NCBI RefSeq assembly: GCF_022539665.2
Contig: NC_081334.1
Span: forward strand, 5,798,424-5,862,423
DNA length: 64,000 bases
Direction of reading: 5' to 3'
Origin: Daphnia carinata
Taxonomy: Eukaryota; Arthropoda; Branchiopoda; Diplostraca; Daphniidae
Part shown: positions 14,701 through 25,031 of the stretch, one piece after another
How the letters are laid out: every line of letters starts with the position of its first letter
Numbering within the stretch: position 1 is the first letter of the stretch
Notes under the pieces: generated by a model
Databases searched by the model: none
What the model was told of the DNA's origin: nothing
The model's input: the letters and a program-made list of their open reading frames with translations, nothing else
Made by a program: the position numbers and the translations under genes

Positions 14701-17700
14701 ATAGACTCGATGCACAAAGTTCGTCGTTTCTTCCTTACGATTCTGTTTCGCTAGCAACGAGCCAATCAGTTCCTTTTTCTTTAACTGTCTCTACGAGGCA
14801 CGATATGCGCCATTTTTCCTATCTACGTTTACATCGAATGCTTGCAATCCATCCTTTTGTAATGATGTGATTAAATCGCTCACAGGCAGGAGAGTGTGAA
14901 CACACACAAAGTGGAAGGCAGGATATCTCGCTAATACCCCAGGATGAACATTTCCGATAGTGTAAGGAGGGAAATGGTGTGTGCGGCAAGAAAAATCGCC
15001 GTGGAAACTACAATTTAAAAACAAAAGGCGATTGACAACTGTTGGGGAGAAAATCCATAGCCCAAGTAAGAAAAAAAAATAACATTTTTTTATGATCGGT
15101 ATAGCCGTACCTATCGATCCAACCTTTCCTTTATGTGGGTACTAGCGAGCGCAAAACACGGTCGAAATGAGCTACTAACACGCAAAAACCTTTCCAGGCT
15201 GAAAGTGCACCGGCTCCATTCGTAATGCATCGCATAAGGAAGTAGTTTAATTCAAATGTCGTACCTCTTTGGACGAAATAAATTGAGAGGAATCCATCCG
15301 GCCATCGCTTTCCGACAGCTGTGCAACAAGCGGTTGATCATCTTCTCGCAGAACTTGAAGTCGCCTGTTCTCTTGTTTCCAGCACAGCGCCGTGTAGCTC
15401 TCGAAGAACGATCCGTCTGATTCTTGGACGCTACATCAGCCGGACAGGTCACACGATATCGTTGCCAAATATATAAAGAAAAAGAAAAGACAAAGAACCA
15501 AAAAAAAAAAAAATATTAATAGGGTTATTCATCTTAAATTACCGGGAAATAATGAGGAGTGAGAGAGAGAGAGAGAGAGAGGCTATAGAACGGTCATTAT
15601 ACACAGTAAATCTAGGCGTATATCAAGAGTCTAGAAAAAGCTGGGATTGCAACTCGGCGCAAAGGCTGGTCTCAAGGAAAATCAATATTACAAGAGAATC
15701 TTCCACTGCTGGCGATGGTAATCTAAACCAAGTCGTTGAAAAACGAGGGAAAAGATCTTGAACCAAACGCAGTCGATAGCGAACGCGGATGATGATTCGG
15801 ATAAGCAAGTGCAACTCCTTCAATCCATAGTTGAATAACAAAAATTGATTCGCTTCTTCGTATAAGACGAGAGGGACTTATCGATCGAATTTCATCATGT
15901 TTGCAACGTAACATTGCAGTGACGGAACACGGGCAATAAGAGAGGCCCTACTTTGGGAGTTTGGGTAATTTGTTATAATTAGAAACCAGGTCAAAACTGC
16001 AGCGTTAGCGCACAAATGGTTTCCTATTCACCGGGCTTTTGCAAATCGCCTAGGAAACGCCATGGCTATCGTTTTGGCTGGTTCTCCCTTCATTAGCAAA
16101 TGGACAGCTACCGACTGAATTATCTAACAGGCAACCATGGCGGATACAGTGCGTTGCAGTTCACAGTAAACATATTAAACTGCATCGCAATTTATCACGA
16201 CGCTATTGTTCTCGTGATTGTTGGTGCTGCATAGCGCTGTGCGACATTGCTTTTTAATCACGAAAGAAAAGCCATATCCTCTATCGCTTTTTGCTCAAAC
16301 TTTAAATCACATCTCTTCTTTTATGGAAAGGCAGTTTTTTTTTTTTTCAATAAAGGAAAGCTGTGAATAGAAATGGCAGTCTGTTAAAACTTGTTATCCA
16401 GAAACAAACAAAACTTGACAGGGAGAAAGAGATAAATAAACTTTGAACAGATTGAGCCACTATGTCCTTGACGAAAGAACTTCGACTGAAATCGACTCAG
16501 GAACAAACAATAGTTGGATTATGCCCTTCCGAAAAGCTTGAAATCTTAATTTCAACAGACAGCTGGAACAGGTAGAAGACGTGAAAAACGACGCAGGAAA
16601 GGCTGTTGAATTGACAACGTAAAAGCTTTACCACGACATGTGGCCCTATTCGGTTCAATTCAATCACCGTCCACCCTTCATCCTTTTATTTCTTTGTATG
16701 ACCAAACCCACGTTCTTCTATTTGCTTCTTACTCAAGGCTTTGCTCGGCAAATTTAAATCGCATCGACTACGCAACACACACACACACCCATAATAGATT
16801 TGTTTCTCGGAAAATCCCCCAAACCGGAGAGCGGTGATTTTTGTAATTTCATCATAGAATTTGAAAAATAGAAAGCAAGTCAGGCGTAAAATTTGGACGG
16901 TGAATAATACAAACAAGAAATTAATGGCATTTCTATTTCAGTCAGAAACTAAGGTGCCGACCACCGGTGATGGAATAGTAAAAAGTTCAACAGAGCGATT
17001 TCCTTCCACACACCAGAAATGATCAAGTCACGTATCGACCGTGCGTTCTCGTGAAAACTGACACTCTGTCGAAATGCCACAACTTTTACCGGTCGTCGCT
17101 TTAGACTTTTTTTTTTTATTCCTTTTACTTTTTATACTTTTCTTGACCGTACGTATTTTATATTTTATTCCGTCATTGTTCCTTTTTTTTTCAATTCTAC
17201 CTCGACACGCTCAGCCAATTTCCATCCTTTTTTTTTATTTGATTTTATAGGATGTATATACTAGGGGGCACTCGGTTAATGATATGGCCAACGACCAAAG
17301 TACTTTTTACTATAATAACACGCTGTAGCGCGCTAGTCGGCAAAACCACCTGATTCATTACGGGAGCCGCAGCGGGATTGGCAAATGGCGTATATACACG
17401 GCTGGGCTTAAGAGAAATCGCGCGCGCAAAAAAAAAACCTATTCTATGTAACCGCAATGGAAAATATAGTGCTTCTGCATTGGAATACAGCTGTCGGCTC
17501 CCGCGGTGCTCGCCTAAGCTCACTACCTTCAGCTAGGAGATGAAGCCTATTAACTAACTTCTCTTTCAACCGCTGACCTATACTACGCACAGTAGCTGAA
17601 GAAATGATCAATGGACGGTACTTGGACAAGAAAGAAAACACAGAACGCAAGAAGCGTAGCTCTTATACAATGTAGAGTCAGTTCCCATAACCAGCAGTCA

Positions 17701-20642
17701 GCTAAAGATCGATGGCCCTCTCCAACGGCGTGAAGTGCGTCCTACACGCTAGTAACTTTAGTCTCAAAAGTTATTTTCCCCTTCGACTACTTCTTTTTAT
17801 TTTGTGTCTTGTTGGCTTGTTTCGTCATGTTATTTTTGTTTTCTTGCCCCTCCCCCCCTTTTGGAAACAACAAAAGAAAACTGAAGCTTTCCTTTTGATA
17901 TACGACGACTTTCACCTACGATATATTCAAATCCATTCTCTTTCTCGCTAGTTTTTTTACAGTTAGGCACGACACGGTTAATTTAAAAATCCACCCATGT
18001 GCTGGGTCGATCACCGCCTGATGGCACATTCGGTGTGTTGGCGAAATTACCGAGCACCAGCCATTAAAAAACTTTTTTTGTGTTCCAATTATCTCACCCA
18101 ACGAAAAGAAAAAGACATTTTGCCAAAATAAAAACAGAGCATTAATCATCAATCGCGTCTTAAAGCCATAGTCAGTCTTTTATAATTGTTCTTTGGTGGT
18201 GGTGGGGGGGGGGGTCTTTGATTTACAAGAGGGAGATTAGCGTAGAGACGTTTAAGTCGACTCTCGGGAATCCCCGACAAAGATTACGTGGGACCGAAAT
18301 GACTTGAAAGAGACGAGTCGAACATTAAAAGCCAGAAGGGAATTCAGACCGCGCTTGTAGGCTTTATTCCATCGAAAGACGATTGCCCCTTATTCTCCCC
18401 CCCCCTTTCTTTTTTTACGGAGCTAACCGCCGATCGTTTTGGGATTACTTCTCGTACGGGGCCTCGTAACATGGTAGCGATACTATATACAACACTTTGA
18501 CTTTTTCCCTTATCCGGTAGACAGCCCGTCAACGTAGAAAGGCAATTCTATTTGGTCGATAGAGCGATACGAACCCACACTGATGATGTACAAAGCCAAC
18601 CAACTTAAGGGGAGGGGGAAAAAAATTCTAATAAAAACGACAACACGTCCAGCTTGCATTTGGTTGCCCGGTATTGGTATAGTAAGAAAGGTTAACTGTA
18701 ACAATCAAACTCGAACGAATAGGGTACATTAGTGTCTGCGAAAGAATGGTGCAGACGTTTTCAGCCCGCAGGTATAGTGTACAATACGCTGCTTGACGGC
18801 ACGATTATACGAAGAAAGACTAAAATCCCAAAGCAAAAATATTAAAGGTTAGATGAAAAAAGAAAAACTATAAAGAAAAAGATAAATATTATCCTTGGAA
18901 AATGAATGGAAAGATTACTTCCTAGGGCCTTGTCTACCTTCCCATTTCCCTGTTCAAACTCATTTTTCCATCGAATCTGAGCGTCGATCGATTGTGACAA
19001 CCAATATCTTTCCCGGTGGAAAAAATCAAACTTGCATCCATTTTCAAGATGAAACGCATCGAACATGCCTAGCAAAAAGTAGACCCCACGCACCAGTCTC
19101 TATTTTTTTTTTCCCCGACTGGATTTTCCCTGTTTCTACCTCTCACATAATATCCAACAGAGTGTCCATTCGACCTATAGGATTTTGTCATCATCATAAA
19201 AAGATCTATATTTTTTTAGCGGTCCCGTTTTCCTGGGCGTAATCCAATCGGACGAAAGAGGTTCGCAAGCGCATTACAATGCTTTTGCCCCTAAGAGCTT
19301 TCGGGTATTATACGGGGAAAAAGAACAGGTATGTGGTCTGAAGCGATGAGTGGCGCGGATGCTTTAATGTTGCAAAACATTTCACTAATAAAGAGTACGA
19401 CTTTATTGAATTCCCCTTATTTGGCCACTATGACTTTTTTTTCGTCATCCGGTTACATCTACTTTGCCCGAGCTTATTTCCTGCTACATCACCTGGGTCG
19501 ACGACACACGATGACAAGACAATAAAATCAGCGCGTCATTTCCTCTTGTAGATGACATGTAAAGACTCCAAAAGACTGTCAGACTCGCGATGCATTTTAA
19601 TGAATGTTCTGTCTTTTCGCTGGGTTTTCTATCCTCCTACATCCGTCACCTCCCTATCTGATCGCAGAGCTTGTATTACACCTCGGGACTTTGTAATCTC
19701 TTCATCACTGGGTTCGCTACGCACGAAGGACTCATTTAAAGCGTGGCTAGGATTTCTGCAGGCAAAGCTGACGTGAATGTAGCGACCATAAACGATCGAT
19801 GACAAAATGAACGCGTCTAAAACAGGAGAAGACAATCATTTTGGCCGAGACAAAAGATTCCCTACTCTTCGACACAACAAAGGCTCTGGGACGAAAGATC
19901 TAGGCCGTTGATGGAACACGGTTGGAAATAAAGCGCAGCTGAATAAAAAAAAAAAAAAAAGTTTTAGGGAACGCGAAAAATTATGCATTCTGCAAGTTGT
20001 GCAGAATTACAGGACAAACGGGGGGTTTATTCAAAAAGTTCGTTCTTATTCGGTTGTGTTGTTCTTTCGTTTTAATTATTACCCGGAACCGGTGATGGCA
20101 AATTGTGGCCAAGAAGTACGACGATTGCCCTCGAGCAGAGCAAAAGTTGGCAAAAGTTTAGGTTCCCTTCGCTTGCCCGCCATGTGATGAAAAGATGGTG
20201 ACGACAAAGGTGATGGCGAGTGAATAGCCGCAAGTGCGACCGTTGAAGAAGATGGCGAAATCGGCCCGCCGCCGCCGGATGCAGACGGCACCGTAATCGA
20301 CAGGGTCGATGACTCTTTGAGCGAAGCCGTACGTCCGCCAACGACCCGTCTTGGGGAAGGTGGTTGCGATTGCGAAGAAACGGCTTTAAGCGATTTCGAT
20401 CGCTCCTGGAGGAGGTGAGCCGACGAACGATGGACAGTACTCGGAGATCTACTGCCGGCCTCACGGCTCACCGACGGCATGGGCATTTTCGTCATCGTCA
20501 AAGGTGGCGGAAGAATCGGATCGACACTGGAAGAAGAAGAACTGCTCTTCTCTTCATTCTCTCTAGAAAAGCGACGCGGCGAAAGGTTTAAACTGGAAAC
20601 ACTATTTGTCACGTACTGTTGTAGAGCGTTAAAAAAACTCAT
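2780..20642 (-). CDS. BAIAP3: BAIAP3/Munc13-4-like C2-MUN-C2 protein, 22 exons
   Basis: This is a Munc13-family priming factor, expected to act in Ca2+-dependent dense-core vesicle exocytosis and endosome-Golgi recycling. Exons in coding order: 20083-20642, 15265-15430, 13029-13199, 11571-11637, 10916-11450, 10364-10408, 9715-9871, 7977-8180, 7204-7556, 6998-7126, 6612-6728, 6453-6504, 5841-6010, 5619-5736, 5321-5428, 4767-4841, 4582-4686, 4335-4462, 4023-4248, 3728-3943, 3181-3662, 2780-3110. All phases agree (1,504 aa; human about 1,190). The start is ATG at 20642, the first Met. Residues 1-190 are Ser/Pro-rich. The split C2A spans about 300-600, with Ca2+-ligand motifs DPNGFSD and WDHDDE. 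The MUN/MHD region covers about 640-1300, including YDRLHGAL and HADGKGL. C2B spans about 1325-1462, with [10 protein letters not shown] and [11 protein letters not shown]. The layout matches BAIAP3 rather than Unc13 (no C1 domain; C2 at both ends). The C2A linker is unusually long. The last ~30 residues are uncertain. Confidence 0.93.
5196..5208. repeat. C13 homopolymer in an intron
   Basis: There are thirteen consecutive C on the plus strand, inside the BAIAP3-like intron between the exons at 4767-4841 and 5321-5428. The tract is probably length-variable. Confidence 0.9.
8181..9714. other. Long intron of the BAIAP3-like gene
   Basis: This 1.5 kb intron lies between the exons at 7977-8180 and 9715-9871. 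It is AT-rich with long T runs near 9100. A cluster of three ATCGAT words lies at 9536-9566. I see no exon-like sequence. Confidence 0.6.
11638..15264. other. Two long introns of the BAIAP3-like gene
   Basis: These introns (11638-13028 and 13200-15264) separate the exons at 11571-11637, 13029-13199 and 15265-15430. The coding phase closes directly across both, so no further constitutive coding exon is needed. A somewhat GC-richer patch at about 12000-12130 has no usable open frame flanked by splice sites. The remainder is AT-rich sequence with homopolymer runs. Confidence 0.55.
15561..15581. repeat. (GA)10 microsatellite
   Basis: This is an uninterrupted GA dinucleotide run in the first coding intron of the BAIAP3-like gene. 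Confidence 0.95.
17527..17605 (-). promoter_or_regulatory. Candidate internal promoter and leader exon in BAIAP3 intron 1
   Basis: On the minus strand an initiator TCATTT (17602-17607, A+1 at 17605) is followed by GGTCA exactly at +28 to +32, the DPE position. The 79 bases to a donor (GAAG|GTAGTG) at 17527 contain no ATG. Spliced to the exon at 15265-15430, the first in-frame Met would be near residue 233, giving a protein that lacks the Ser/Pro-rich N-terminus but keeps both C2 domains. Such a core-element pair is expected a few times by chance in 64 kb. Confidence 0.3.
18195..18214. repeat. G-rich tract, possible G-quadruplex
   Basis: Three GGT units are followed by eleven G on the plus strand. 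Several G runs closely spaced within 20 bases could fold as a quadruplex. It lies in the first coding intron of the BAIAP3-like gene, on the non-template strand's complement. Confidence 0.6.
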
Positions 20643-23600
20643 TTTTCTTTTCTAATCAAACCAAATTATCTTCCTCTTGGTTTAAAACGAGTTGTTCGCC
20701 ATCTGGACTATGCTCTGACCATAACACAGGTGCCGATAGAGGAAGCTGCGCACTGCAATAAAGACGTCAACCGACTGCTTGGTCGGATACATCTACCTTA
20801 ACTTTTTGCCACCTATAAAAGAAGCGACGGAGACGACGCCGAGTGGCGCAGAACCAACAAGAGCGAGATGCGGGTTTTCGGCGTGCACGCATGTGTGTTG
20901 CACGACGAAACACCGCCACAGGGGCATAACCCACCGCCTTTGTGTCGCGCACACGAATAGACGCATAACCGGATGGCGAGAACGATACCGCGTCGGCGCT
21001 GAATACGAAAACTGTGTCACAACCAACGACATTTAATGTGCACTGGCGAGGTTAACTGGTACATAACCATCGTTTTTTGAAAATGTAAAATGAGGGTTCA
21101 TTGTGACGTGCAGTCACCGGAACCAAAGAATGGGACAACGAGAACGTCAAAGGCAACGACATTTTAAAATGGTCATCTAACGCCATTCGATTTAATCGCT
21201 TGAAGAAATTGAGCTATAATGAGATTTCGGACGTTATTCTTGAAGGAATGAGAGGGAATAATCAACGGAGGATAGCGGCAAGCTGACGTTCACAGCAAAG
21301 GGACATGGTCACTAGCGGCTAAATACGTTATCTTGCTTCCAGAATATGTTGTGACGTCAGACCGATTGGGAAGTTTGCCGCAACAGCAGCCCAACACAAA
21401 ATAGGCAAGTATGAAAGGAGGGAGAAAGCCCATCTAGAGATCAGAAATTATTTATCATACACCACCAATGGCACATGCCCCAGAATTCTTCTTTTCGGGA
21501 GCGCACGTCTCAGACAAGAGTTGTGGTGACACGGGAGGCAACTCACACAAGCGATAGCGGAATTCATTTCCGACAGGCCTGCATGAGTTCCCATGAACAC
21601 CCAAAGGAACAAAAAAAAAACGAAAAAAAAAAATACGCTAGAGACCTGTTATTCCTTTTCCTCCCATCTAATGTTTTCTACGGGTTCGAAAAATAACGCT
21701 TGATCTTTAGCCAAGACGTAACAAAAAAGTTGGAGACGCAGTTCAGTGGCTTGATGAAAAGAAAAAAGCTACTCGGATATTATTCCACTTTCTATGGAAT
21801 ATGTACGCGTCGAAGAGGAAAAGAATCATTTTTGACGAGATGTTACTTAAGATTAAATGCACATTAGGTCGAAAACGGTCATCATTTATGCAAAAGGACG
21901 CATCACTGAAACCCAGACCGCTACCGACCAGGTACTAAAACTAAACGCAGCTGCCCCACAATCATTCATTTACCGCGCTCTTAAATAAAGTAACACCTGA
22001 ATAAATAAAAAATGGGCGATTCTCTCTCACGCAGTGTCATGCAAGCGTAACGAGCATCAGTAGACAGCCCAATCAGCTCGCTGACGAACATTCTTAAGAC
22101 TAACAAAGGCGAAAGAATTATTTTTAATGTAAAACCTACCTGATGCGTTCCGACGTCTGGGAGCCATCCATCCCCGAAGTTTTGCGATGGAGTGATGAGA
22201 AGAGTAAAGGTGCATGAAAAGCCGTCTGGCCGTTCACCATGGAACAAAAGAGCAGCAATGGACGCACGTGGTATATCTCACACCCTTTCTCATCGCGACT
22301 AGCTAGGTTTCTACCTTCAGCTATCGCTTTTTATCGCGGTCGATATTATGCGTAGCATTGACACGGGCCATTCCCACTGCCAGACGTTATCAGGGCTACA
22401 ACGAACATTAGGTCCCATGTGGCGGCCGATGCCTCATCACCACTACGCATACACGAAAAAAAAAAAAGTAAGACACGAATGAAAGAAAAAGTTAGCTTTT
22501 CATGATCATAGAATACCTTATAGTTAAGTTGGCCAAAGAAAAGCCATGATAAGGGAATCTATCAGCAGGGGACGAGTCGATCAGCCGGAAAGGTATCCAG
22601 CAATGGTAACATGAAAATGCTTTCGGCTTCCGTCATTCATGGCTGAAAGTTCATCGTTCAAAGATCAACATTTCTTATTCACATCCGAAGCTGCCGTCAT
22701 CTTTTAACGCCATCATAATGAACAAATCTTGGTAACGTGATGAATAATGCAACTTTTCATCTTACACTTCTTATAGAACCTGTGACGAAGAAAAGTAATC
22801 GTGAAAATTACAAATGTCTAATGGTAGATACATTTCTTCAGGATGATACACGAGAAACTTATACAAGACAATATGGCGGGCACAGATGAGTTTCATGATA
22901 CGGGAACCATTGCAAGGAAATAATAGGAAAGCTCAAGTTTATGGCTATGAATACTTTGTGACATCGAGAAAAAAAAAGTTTGCCACGACACTATAGAGTT
23001 CTAACGAGGATCTCAGGCCTGAGGTGTGTTACTGGTTCAAGGAGGCTAACAACCTGAAATATAGATGAGTAAAGATTTGTGATCCAATTTAAATGAACCT
23101 TCAACAGCCAGCAGAATATGGCAAACAAGCAATTACTAAACCCCATTGCAAATAACTAGGCTACCCGTATGCGAAATCACAAGCTTACACTTAAATATAC
23201 GGCGGTCGTGTCATGAACTGTCGAGTCTACAGACTACGGCATGTATAGTTACACTCTGTTTCACCAAAATGGGTGATTGGCACTTTCATTGCTGACATGG
23301 CTATGTCTTGGCAGCAAATTGTTCACAAAGAGATCAAGTCCAACAATCTAGAACAAAAGAACTAGAATTTGTGACAACACTACACACTGTGCTATCACAA
23401 ACTCTTTACAGGCTGTGAAACACGTGCTTGGGCTAGAGCTTTTGCTGTGCTGCCTTCACCTGTTACCTCACGTGGTGTGTCCTCGTTGAGCAAAACCAGT
23501 GTGCCGCCATTATTGGCGTAATTTAAGAATTCTTTCATCAGACAACTATTGCCGTACTTCTAAACTACCGATGGCCATGATAAAAACAGATTTTGCAAGC

Positions 23601-23956
23601 TAAACGAGATATTTTGTGAATTACCTTGCGTGATCGGTGCAACTAATGGACATGACCGACTCACATTCATGACTCATCTAATGGATTCCTTTTTGTAAGC
23701 CTATCTAAGGTTCGATCGCCATCTAGGGGCAATTTTTACAACAAAAAACGTTGCGTATTTAGAAAAAGTCAATTTTTGATTATTTCGCAGTCGTTGTTGA
23801 TAAAATCGGTATCTTTAAATGTTTTATTTTAAAAAAATTTTGACCTAAATTAAAATGCCACATAATACAAGATATGTCATCAGTGCCAAAAGGATTTTGT
23901 GGCCTTTACGTCTGTGTTGTCTGCAATACGCAGTCTGCTTTCAGGCGACAACAAAA
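20643..23956. other. Intergenic region between the BAIAP3-like gene and NDUFS4 (divergent)
   Basis: This 3.3 kb region holds the promoters of two divergent genes. A more GC-rich segment at about 20820-21020 lies just upstream of the BAIAP3-like ATG and may hold its promoter or 5' UTR. An acceptor-like TTTATTGCAG on the minus strand near 20755 hints at a 5' UTR intron. A 12-base perfect palindrome (CTCAGGCCTGAG) is at 23012-23023 and a CTCF-like motif at 23717-23730. I see no coding exon. Confidence 0.55.
23717..23730. promoter_or_regulatory. CTCF-like insulator motif
   Basis: CGCCATCTAGGGGC matches the minus-orientation CTCF core GCCMYCTRSTGG at all but one position. It sits 227 bases upstream of the NDUFS4 ATG, between two divergent genes. 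Binding is an inference from the motif alone. Confidence 0.4.
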
Positions 23957-24761
23957 ATGGCGATGAATTTCGGTCTTCGTCGAGGATTTGTGCAATCTGT
24001 TTTGACATGCCCTTCCAGGTATGGTAACCAAACTAACAATATTTATGACACAAGTAATTTTTGTTGTGATTCTTTCCATCAGAAGAGCGTTTGGCGCAAC
24101 TGCAGTGTTGAAAAACGAAGACCCCTTCAAGCTTGCTCAAATGAAGGAAGCCCCATTAAAAAGCCTTGATGAACTATTGTCTAATCAAGAAAAACATGAG
24201 GGGTTGATAAATGTTGACAAGAAAGTACGTGCATTCATTAAAATTGCGTTTAACACAGTTTTTAGTGGAACATTTTGCATTCTAGGTTGACCTATCTGTA
24301 ACAACTGGAGTACCAGAAGAGCACATTAAGACACGAATGGTCCGTATTTGGAAACCTGCAAAACATGCAATGCAGTCTGGCACGCACAACACACACAAGT
24401 GGAAAATGGAGTTTGATGCCCGTGAGCGCTGGGAAAATCCTCTGATGGGTTGGACATCTTCGTAAGGAATCATATTCTTTTGCAAAATTCAAAATGTATC
24501 AATACCCTTCTGCCAATCTTTAGAGGTGACCCACTATCCAACATCCAATTGAGTTTCGGCAACAAAGAGGATGCTATTGCATTTTGTGAAAAAAATGGTT
24601 GGGACTATTCCGTAGCTGAAGTTGTTGGCAAACAGCCTCGTCCAAAATCCTATGGAGCCAACTTCGCATGGTAATTGTTAACTACAGGCAAATGTTATCC
24701 ATAAAAAGTAATGCATTTCTTTGTGAATAGGGATAAGAAAACACGTACGTCAACGAAGTAA
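23957..24761 (+). CDS. NDUFS4: NADH dehydrogenase (ubiquinone) iron-sulfur protein 4, mitochondrial, 5 exons
   Basis: This is an accessory subunit of respiratory complex I (18 kDa, AQDQ subunit) at the interface of the N and Q modules in the mitochondrial matrix, needed for complex assembly and stability. Exons: 23957-24018, 24083-24224, 24286-24461, 24524-24670, 24731-24761; 185 aa, close to the mammalian 175. The first ~30 residues are Arg-rich with no acidic residue, as in a mitochondrial presequence. Family signatures are [28 protein letters not shown](T/S)S, DPLSN, F[17 protein letters not shown] and KSYGANFAW. The tail TRTSTK resembles the mammalian RVSTK end, which carries a reported PKA site. 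Upstream is the divergent BAIAP3-like gene; downstream it converges on the GPCR gene, with 270 bases between the stop codons. The introns are about 60 bases, typical of a compact housekeeping gene. Confidence 0.96.
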
Positions 24762-25031
24762 GAGTCCTTACGGGAATCCCAAATTGCTGGTTTTAACGTG
24801 GAAATGTGTAGATAAAAATTACTCTTCCTTGAACTTGATCTAGTTATATTACACTGTTCACGGTGAATGTCAGAATGTTCTTGCCTTGTTTTCAGTACGA
24901 GTTTATATGTGTATTCGACGTTATCAAATGACGAGATTGTCTTTTATGTACAACGGGGTTTAAGACGTGAGCAGCGACGAAAGACACATTTGTCTAAAAA
25001 TTGTTGTTTTTAACCAGAAAAAAAGGGCGTT

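Larger units (their letters stand above)
15431..20082. other. First coding intron of the BAIAP3-like gene
   Basis: This 4.65 kb intron between coding exons 1 and 2 is the largest in the gene. It contains a (GA)10 microsatellite, a G-rich tract at 18195-18214, and a candidate internal start with a leader exon (17527-17605). No coding exon is needed inside it, because the GG|C codon closes directly across it. Confidence 0.6.
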
